Shown one piece after another: positions 43,409 through 48,334 of a stretch of 48,334 bases of DNA. Made by a program: the position numbers and the translations under genes. The stretch is from JACJYC01 sp964558465 (lineage in GTDB: Bacteria > Bacteroidota > Bacteroidia > Chitinophagales > Saprospiraceae). Within the stretch, counting starts at the first letter, position 1. The number at the start of each line of letters is the position of its first letter. The notes beneath the pieces are model-generated. The model was not told where the DNA came from. It did no database searches and was given only the letters and a program-made list of their open reading frames with translations. The DNA is taken from contig CAZLEF010000054.1 in the NCBI GenBank assembly GCA_964558465.1, positions 1 to 48,334 of the forward strand, given 5' to 3'.

Positions 43409-43996
43409 TTATGGTTTTTCAAAAATGACCCGGCCCTTTGCGCCCGGTTCAACGAGTTGAAGGCAGTCTTTTGCGTCGGGTTCTTTGCTTTCACAGATCA
43501 GCGTTCCCTGGCAATCGTATAATACCGGCTTTTCTCCGGAAAAGAGATAAGCCCAGCCATTTGTTCTGAATGCATACTTGGTAATCCGGACCGGTCGGAG
43601 GCGCGCGACTAAATCGACGATCCAGCCGCTTTCGGGCAAACGTTCAAAGTCAAGGCATTCCTTGTACACGGGTTTATCCTCTTCGAGGGGCGACCAGCAG
43701 GTTATTTCAACAAATGCGTCTTGCGCCATACAGATGCCCATCCTGTCTTCCAGTTTCCGGTATCCGAACCGGGCTTTCTGCCCAGCCCGCAATTCCAGTC
43801 CCGGCACGGTGATTTTTGCCGGCAATAATTTTTCCCCTTTTTCTGTAACGATCATTAACCCGCAGCCATCCAAGCCTGTAAAATCCTCTACCTGTCCAAT
43901 CGTATCACAGGCAGGGTTGCTGTTGTTTTTTTTGCATCCTGCCAGGAGCCAGATACCGGCCGGGAGAAACAGGAGAAACAAAATCCTGGTGTTCAT
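43409..43996 (-). CDS. Predicted lipoprotein of unknown function
   Basis: The 195-residue protein has a lipoprotein signal peptide with lipobox LLAGC (Cys at about residue 21) and the start ATG at 43996. A frame open to 44047 is probably not used. The mature part contains eight or nine cysteines, including DGCGLMI, MGICMAQ, ITCWSP, YKECLDF, YDCQGTLIC and KDCLQL, many more than usual for a lipoprotein. No family is recognised. Its stop is 2 nt before the ruvB start, so the two are co-transcribed. Confidence 0.8.
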   Translation of the reverse strand: MNTRILFLLFLPAGIWLLAGCKKNNSNPACDTIGQVEDFTGLDGCGLMIVTEKGEKLLPAKITVPGLELRAGQKARFGYRKLEDRMGICMAQDAFVEITCWSPLEEDKPVYKECLDFERLPESGWIVDLVARLRPVRITKYAFRTNGWAYLFSGEKPVLYDCQGTLICESKEPDAKDCLQLVEPGAKGRVIFEKP

Positions 43997-44055
43997 ATTC
44001 CTTATATTAAATTTACCGCTTTTGCAATTTATGTTTAAAAACCGCAACTAATTCT

Positions 44056-44063
44056 TACTTTTG
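44056..44063 (+). promoter_or_regulatory. Bacteroidota-type -7 box (TACTTTTG) for icd
   Basis: TACTTTTG matches TAnnTTTG. A TTTA at 44034-44037, 18 nt upstream, could be a poor -33 element. It is 90 nt before the icd ATG, leaving a leader with hairpins. Confidence 0.45.
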
Positions 44064-44083
44064 CGCTGCTTTTTTTGAACCAT

Positions 44084-44138
44084 TACCCGCCCCGAAGGGG
44101 TCAAGTCGTACGCCGGCGTTTCCCTGAAGGGCGAAACC
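44084..44138 (+). other. Short hairpins in the icd leader
   Basis: CCCC-GAA-GGGG lies at about 44090-44100 and GTTTC-CCTGAAGGG-CGAAAC at 44119-44138. The core CCCTGAAGGG also occurs in the trpD-trpC gap (27822-27831). The second stem ends 15 nt before the ATG. There is no U-tract. Confidence 0.45.
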
Positions 44139-44153
44139 AAAATATCAAAACCA

Positions 44154-45419
44154 ATGAGCGGAACAAAAGTAACCATTTCAAACGGAAAATTAAACGTACC
44201 CAACGATCCGATCATCCCTTTTATTGAAGGGGACGGCACCGGCGCCGATATTTGGGCAGCCTCGGTCAGGGTGCTTGACGCTGCTGTGGCCAAAGCCTAC
44301 GGAGGCGCCCGCAAAATCGTCTGGAAAGAGGTGCTGGCTGGTGAAAAGGCTTTTAATCAAACCGGGGAATGGCTCCCGCAGGAAACCCTCGACGAGATCG
44401 AATCGAACCTGATTGCCATCAAAGGCCCCCTGACCACACCGGTTGGCGGAGGAATTCGCTCGCTGAATGTGGCCCTGCGCCAACGGCTCGACCTTTATGC
44501 CTGTGTCCGCCCGGTTCAGTATTTTGCAGGCGTTCCTTCTCCGGTCAAAGAGCCGGAACAGGTTGACATGATCATTTTCAGAGAAAATACGGAGGATATC
44601 TACGCGGGCATCGAATTTCTGAACGGTACGCCCGACCTCGAAAAGCTGAAAAAATTCCTGATCGAAGAAATGGGCGTGACCCAGATCCGGTTCCCGAATA
44701 CCACCTCGCTGGGCATCAAACCGGTGTCGGTCGAAGGCACCGAACGGCTCGTACGCGCAGCCATCGATTACGCACTCGACAACAATAAACCTTCCGTTAC
44801 CCTGGTGCACAAAGGCAATATCATGAAGTATACGGAGGGTAAATTCAAAGAATGGGGGTATCAACTGGCAGAACGCGAATATGGCGACAAGGTCTTTACC
44901 TGGGCCCAATACGACCGGATCGCGGCCAAGGAAAGCACCGAAGCTGCCAATAAGGCCCAAAAAGAGGCTATCGGAAAAGGCGCCATCCTCATCAAGGATG
45001 TGATTGCCGACGCATTCCTGCAACAGATCCTGACCAGGCCTTCCGAATATTCCGTCATCGCTACCCTGAACCTGAACGGCGACTACATCTCCGACGCACT
45101 GGCGGCGCAAGTAGGCGGAATCGGTATCGCTCCGGGCGCCAACATTAACTATATCAACGGTTGCGCCATTTTTGAAGCCACGCATGGCACGGCGCCTAAA
45201 TACGCCGGCCTCGACAAAGTCAACCCGAGCTCCGTGATCCTTTCCGGCGAAATGATGTTCCGCTATATGGGCTGGAAAGAAGCCGCCGACCTGATCATCA
45301 AGGCGATCAATGCCGCCATCGGCAAAAAAAGGGTTACCTACGACTTCCACCGGTTGATGGAAGGCGCTACTTTGCTGAAATGCTCTGAATTTGGTACCGA
45401 ACTGATTGAGAATATGTAA
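44154..45419 (+). CDS. icd: NADP-dependent isocitrate dehydrogenase
   Basis: Icd oxidatively decarboxylates isocitrate to 2-oxoglutarate in the citric acid cycle. The 421-residue protein is of the Escherichia coli type: FIEGDGTGADIW, GGGIRSLNVALRQRLDLYACVRPVQY (with the Ser that is phosphorylated in E. coli), FRENTEDIYAGIEF, LVHKGNIMKYTEGKFKEWGY, VIADAFLQQIL, NLNGDYISDALAAQVGGIGIAPGAN, and ATHGTAPKYAG with the Lys-Tyr pair linked to NADP specificity. The length is typical. No aceK-like kinase is seen nearby, so phosphorylation control is not supported here. Confidence 0.96.
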   Translation: MSGTKVTISNGKLNVPNDPIIPFIEGDGTGADIWAASVRVLDAAVAKAYGGARKIVWKEVLAGEKAFNQTGEWLPQETLDEIESNLIAIKGPLTTPVGGGIRSLNVALRQRLDLYACVRPVQYFAGVPSPVKEPEQVDMIIFRENTEDIYAGIEFLNGTPDLEKLKKFLIEEMGVTQIRFPNTTSLGIKPVSVEGTERLVRAAIDYALDNNKPSVTLVHKGNIMKYTEGKFKEWGYQLAEREYGDKVFTWAQYDRIAAKESTEAANKAQKEAIGKGAILIKDVIADAFLQQILTRPSEYSVIATLNLNGDYISDALAAQVGGIGIAPGANINYINGCAIFEATHGTAPKYAGLDKVNPSSVILSGEMMFRYMGWKEAADLIIKAINAAIGKKRVTYDFHRLMEGATLLKCSEFGTELIENM

Positions 45420-45539
45420 GGCAGTCTTTCAGTCCGGCAGTCTTTCAGTCCGGCAGTCAGGGAGTTCGTTTATCGAGGAATGAATTTATACTGGGTAACG
45501 AAGCAAAAGACTGTAAGACTGAAGACTGCCAAGCTCCAT
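45420..45539. repeat. GGCAGTCTTTCAGTCC repeats with inverted copy in a convergent junction
   Basis: A 16-nt unit GGCAGTCTTTCAGTCC is repeated exactly at 45420-45435 and 45436-45451, with a partial third copy. GACTGAAGACTGCC at 45517-45530 is a near-exact inverted copy. The block lies between icd and the second flippase-like gene and could fold into a long hairpin in either transcript. Confidence 0.85.
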
Positions 45540-46859
45540 TTAACCAAGGAAAACACAATACCCGGCAAAAGCTATGATCAAAACCGTTGAATACCCGATA
45601 AATAGCGATATATCCAGGTATTTACCGACAGGTATGCCGTGTTTCCTGTACAAATAGATGGATGCCAGTACCTTCTCCAGGGTATAGGCCAGCAGAGTTC
45701 CCCATGCCGCGCCCGCCAGTCCGAACCATGTCAGCAAAAACGAGCTCAGTAAAAGGTGGGCCGCTACCTCGGCCAGCAGAATCCATAAAGAAGCCTTGTT
45801 ATCGCCAAGGGCGATCATAATCGAACGGGAAAAAACCAGGCGACTGACCAGGATCAGGATAAAAATATTGAAGATCAGCACACTTTCAGAGAAAACCTGG
45901 TTAAAAATCACCGGGAAGAGCCACCAACTTGTCAACATCAACAGTATGGAAGGTGGAAAAAGGAGATGGAAAAGCTTCCTGGATTTGTTTTTTAATTGGT
46001 CCATTCCCCTTTCCAGGTCGCCGGCAATCACGGGGATCAGGGCTGTTGTAAAAGCCTGGGTCATGGCCAGGGCGAACGGCAATTCCCGCGCTCCGTACCG
46101 GTAAACCGCAAATAAATGTTCCTGCCCCGGGAACCTGAAACTGATCAGCCAACTGTCAAGCGACTGGTTGATGCCCGCAATCAGGGCGTATCCCACCAGC
46201 GGCCAGGATAAAACCAGCCACCGGGTCATCAGGCCCCTGTTAAAAACCGGCCTCCCCGACTGAAATAAAAACAACAACAGCCAGGCATGTTTGATCAATG
46301 CCAGGACGATCAACCCGTAAAAACTCCATTGAAAAGGCATTCCCAACCAGGGAGGCGCAACTATGGCAAGGATATACCCGGTTGAAGATACCACGCCAAA
46401 CCAGAAATTTGCCCAAGGCCTTTCATGCAGCAAATAATAGTTTTCCAGGAGGTACGCCGGTAATTGTAAAACCAGGTATGCTATAAACAAGTCGAAGTAA
46501 GGAAGATCGGGGGCGCTGATCAGGCCTGTTAGTACAATTCGTTTAGCGCCCAGGCAAAGGAAGGCAGTCAGACCCGCCAGGCCCAGAAAAAAAAGGTAGA
46601 CATCCCATAACAAACCGGGGCGGGCGGCGGAATCCAGCCTGGGATACAAGCTGAGTAAACCCTGCGCAAGGCCGGAAACCCAGAAAGTACTCAGTAGAAA
46701 GCCAATGTACAAGAGTTTTTCGTAAACCCCGATCTCAGCGGTGGACAATCCGGATTTGGCCAGCAAAACGGCAACGGCCAATACAGCGCCCTGCCGCATC
46801 AGGTGAAAGGCCTGCAATGCTTTGACGGGGGTCATCCAAGTCTTCACCCTTTCAATCAA
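45540..46859 (-). CDS. Polysaccharide flippase-like membrane protein
   Basis: This 439-residue polytopic protein has about 12 hydrophobic segments. It resembles the MATE/polysaccharide transporter superfamily, with segments such as LLYIGFLLSTFWVSGLAQGLLSLYP and the SFRFPGQEHLFAVYRYGARELPFALAMTQAFTTALIPVIAGD stretch in the middle. Its probable role is lipid-linked glycan or lipid export, but no specific substrate is visible. Its start overlaps the end of the saccharopine dehydrogenase-like gene by 8 nt. That pairing has no obvious metabolic logic. Confidence 0.78.
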   Translation of the reverse strand: MIERVKTWMTPVKALQAFHLMRQGAVLAVAVLLAKSGLSTAEIGVYEKLLYIGFLLSTFWVSGLAQGLLSLYPRLDSAARPGLLWDVYLFFLGLAGLTAFLCLGAKRIVLTGLISAPDLPYFDLFIAYLVLQLPAYLLENYYLLHERPWANFWFGVVSSTGYILAIVAPPWLGMPFQWSFYGLIVLALIKHAWLLLFLFQSGRPVFNRGLMTRWLVLSWPLVGYALIAGINQSLDSWLISFRFPGQEHLFAVYRYGARELPFALAMTQAFTTALIPVIAGDLERGMDQLKNKSRKLFHLLFPPSILLMLTSWWLFPVIFNQVFSESVLIFNIFILILVSRLVFSRSIMIALGDNKASLWILLAEVAAHLLLSSFLLTWFGLAGAAWGTLLAYTLEKVLASIYLYRKHGIPVGKYLDISLFIGYSTVLIIAFAGYCVFLG

Positions 46860-48189
46860 GGATGATGTCTTTTTCTTCGAAATGCACGCCGTATTCGCGC
46901 AATTCAGCCAGCACCGGTTCGTACACCTCCCGCAGCACCGGTATGTTAATGCCAGTTGAGTTGATCTTGCCCTGCATCACCAGGCGGACAAAAATGCCCA
47001 GCGGCAAACCCACCAGTTTGGCCATGGCTGTATCGGTTTCATTTTCCCCTTTCATGACCATGGTGCTTGTCAACTGGTGTTTTTTTCCCTGAAGATCGTA
47101 TTCAAACTCATGTTGCATGATGACCATATCCTTGTCTCCGGGGTTCAATTTCCACCTTTCCCGGAGGAGATATTCTACGATCAGCGCCGGAGTTGCGTTG
47201 GAGAGCTGGATCTTCTTGCGGCGGAAAAGACCAAGCCATTCCAGTTTTTGCATCACTTCGGATTCCGGGTCCTGCCCGATCAAAGCGGCGATCCGGTCCT
47301 TTACCGAGCCGCCTTCCGTGTGGGGCACATAGGCCTCCATCAATTCCCGGTAGGTGATTTTTCCGGAATCCAGGATTGGGAAGGAACCGTCGGTCAGGCC
47401 GATCTGGATCAGCGCATTCCAGGCTTCACAAAAGCCTTTGTGCCGGATCGTGCCGCGCAGCAGGTTTGGAATATCGCCCAATCCGTAGTGTTCGCGATAC
47501 AGCAAAGAATCCCGGTTGGCGTATACCTCCCATTCCCCCATTCCGGGGACATCGATATTCCAATGTTCCCGGTAAAGCCGGTGGTAAGGGATGTATTTCA
47601 ACTTGCCGTCTTCCAAGTATTGTGCCGTTCCCTGGCCGCTCAAAACCACATTTCTGGGGTTCCAGGTCAATTTATAATGCCAGGGGTTGTCATCGCTTTC
47701 CGGGGCCACCAGGCCGCCGGCATACGACCGGAATGCCGTTATTTTGCCGCCTTTGGCCTGGATCTCGTCAATTTTTTCTTTGGCCGACATATGATCGATC
47801 CCGGGATCGAGGCCCATTTCCCCCATAAAAATCAGTTCCCGGTCGCGCACCTCATCTGCCAGGCGGTACATTTCATTCGAAACATAGGAAGCGGTGATCA
47901 GGTGTTTGCGCAGTTTTATGCAATCCTGGGCTACCTCAAAATGCAAATGCGCGGGCAAAAGGGAAACCACGATATCCGCACGGCCGATCAATTCGCGGCG
48001 GTCGTTGACCTTCAGCACATCCAGCCAGGCTGCCCGCCCGTGGGGGTGGCCGTCTATTTTTCGTTCAGCCAGGGCAGGGTCTGCATCAGCCACCGTGACG
48101 AACCATCCTTCCGTTTTGCTTTTCTCCAATACATATTTGATCAGGGCCGTCGAAGAGAGGCCGGCGCCTATAATCAGGATATTGCTCAT
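46852..48189 (-). CDS. Saccharopine dehydrogenase family protein
   Basis: This 445-residue protein has the NAD(P)-binding N-terminus NILIIGAGLSSTALIKYVLEKS, then RADIVVSLLPAHLHFEVAQDCIKLRKHLITASYV and GEMGLDPGIDHMSAKEKID, matching saccharopine reductase (Lys9-like) proteins. These take part in lysine catabolism or biosynthesis through saccharopine. No partner genes for lysine metabolism are adjacent. Starts at 48189 and 48195 are both possible; the longer frame to 48279 reads through a repeat array. A good -7 box precedes it. Confidence 0.9.
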   Translation of the reverse strand: MSNILIIGAGLSSTALIKYVLEKSKTEGWFVTVADADPALAERKIDGHPHGRAAWLDVLKVNDRRELIGRADIVVSLLPAHLHFEVAQDCIKLRKHLITASYVSNEMYRLADEVRDRELIFMGEMGLDPGIDHMSAKEKIDEIQAKGGKITAFRSYAGGLVAPESDDNPWHYKLTWNPRNVVLSGQGTAQYLEDGKLKYIPYHRLYREHWNIDVPGMGEWEVYANRDSLLYREHYGLGDIPNLLRGTIRHKGFCEAWNALIQIGLTDGSFPILDSGKITYRELMEAYVPHTEGGSVKDRIAALIGQDPESEVMQKLEWLGLFRRKKIQLSNATPALIVEYLLRERWKLNPGDKDMVIMQHEFEYDLQGKKHQLTSTMVMKGENETDTAMAKLVGLPLGIFVRLVMQGKINSTGINIPVLREVYEPVLAELREYGVHFEEKDIILD

Positions 48190-48210
48190 TTTCATTTGCG
48201 TTTTTCGGGC

Positions 48211-48218
48211 CAAAGATA
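48211..48218 (-). promoter_or_regulatory. Bacteroidota-type -7 box (TATCTTTG)
   Basis: Minus-strand TATCTTTG matches TAnnTTTG exactly, 15-21 nt before the candidate starts. The repeat array begins directly upstream (from 48221), so the -33 region is repeat sequence. Confidence 0.5.
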
Positions 48219-48220
48219 GT

Positions 48221-48334
48221 GTATTGATTCGATTGATTCGCCACGCCGCGGCGTGGTCGATTGATTCGATTCGCATCAACGAATCAACAAATCAACAAAT
48301 CAACAAATCAACAAATCAACAAATCAACAAATCA
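48221..48334. repeat. Repeat array with palindrome at the window end
   Basis: ATTGATTCG 9-nt units at 48222-48240 and around 48257-48272 flank the palindrome CCACGCC-GC-GGCGTGG (48241-48256). From about 48274 the array changes to 8-nt ATCAACAA units that run to the end of the window. The array continues beyond it. Confidence 0.92.

Noticed and set aside
44190..45350. A 386-codon minus-strand frame opposite icd
   Set aside because: Icd is unmistakable on the plus strand; the antisense frame is a codon-bias shadow.
47077..48219. A 380-codon plus-strand frame opposite the saccharopine dehydrogenase gene
   Set aside because: It is a shadow of a clear gene on the other strand and shows no recognisable motifs.

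Overview
The window reads as a chromosomal scaffold piece from a Bacteroidota bacterium, most likely of the Saprospiria. The evidence is a PorP/SprF type IX secretion protein, a giant secreted repeat protein with a gliding-motility-type (CHU_C) C-terminus, the gene order trpEGDCFBA, and several TAnnTTTG promoter -7 boxes. The genus assignment is only an inference. One run of 10 N (1944-1953) marks an assembly gap. I saw no rRNA, tRNA, CRISPR or insertion sequence.

Layout. 1-2026: a family 2 glycosyltransferase and an aldo/keto reductase framed by short-period repeat arrays. 2027-11608: housekeeping genes, namely RNase D, an AsmA-like protein, PorP/SprF, an NlpC/P60-like protein that lacks the catalytic Cys, a LolD-type ATPase, AroE and proline dehydrogenase. 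11622-18899: a 2425-residue surface protein with 22 repeats of about 70 residues plus 4 of a second type. 18900-31341 (minus strand): a tryptophan operon trpL-E-G-D-C-F-B-A followed, with overlapping ends, by a DAHP synthase and a methyltransferase, then a PLP decarboxylase and a PgpH-like HD hydrolase. 31519-42242: a surface polysaccharide region with a mannose-1-phosphate guanylyltransferase, WecB, three GT4 glycosyltransferases, a large polytopic protein and a flippase, plus a small kinase-like protein and a TonB-domain protein. 42378-48189: ruvB with a lipoprotein, NADP-isocitrate dehydrogenase, a second flippase-like protein and a saccharopine dehydrogenase family protein.

The strongest regulatory signal is upstream of trpE. 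A 20-codon leader ORF (31279-31341, minus) carries three consecutive Trp codons. A 16-bp terminator hairpin with a U-tract follows, and a perfect 9-nt complementarity links the leader's end to the terminator's loop and 3' arm. This is the complete arrangement of classical ribosome-mediated attenuation, and the operon it would control extends to the first enzyme of the shikimate pathway.

The second theme is an unusual density of intergenic arrays with an 8-9 nt period, in at least six sequence families. The main family (AAATCAAC / GAATCAATC) occurs at six sites, often with a 17-nt palindrome CCACGCC-ACA-GGCGTGG embedded in it. Arrays sit against start codons, in six of seven convergent gene junctions, and inside the trp operon, where one forms a perfect 24-bp inverted repeat.
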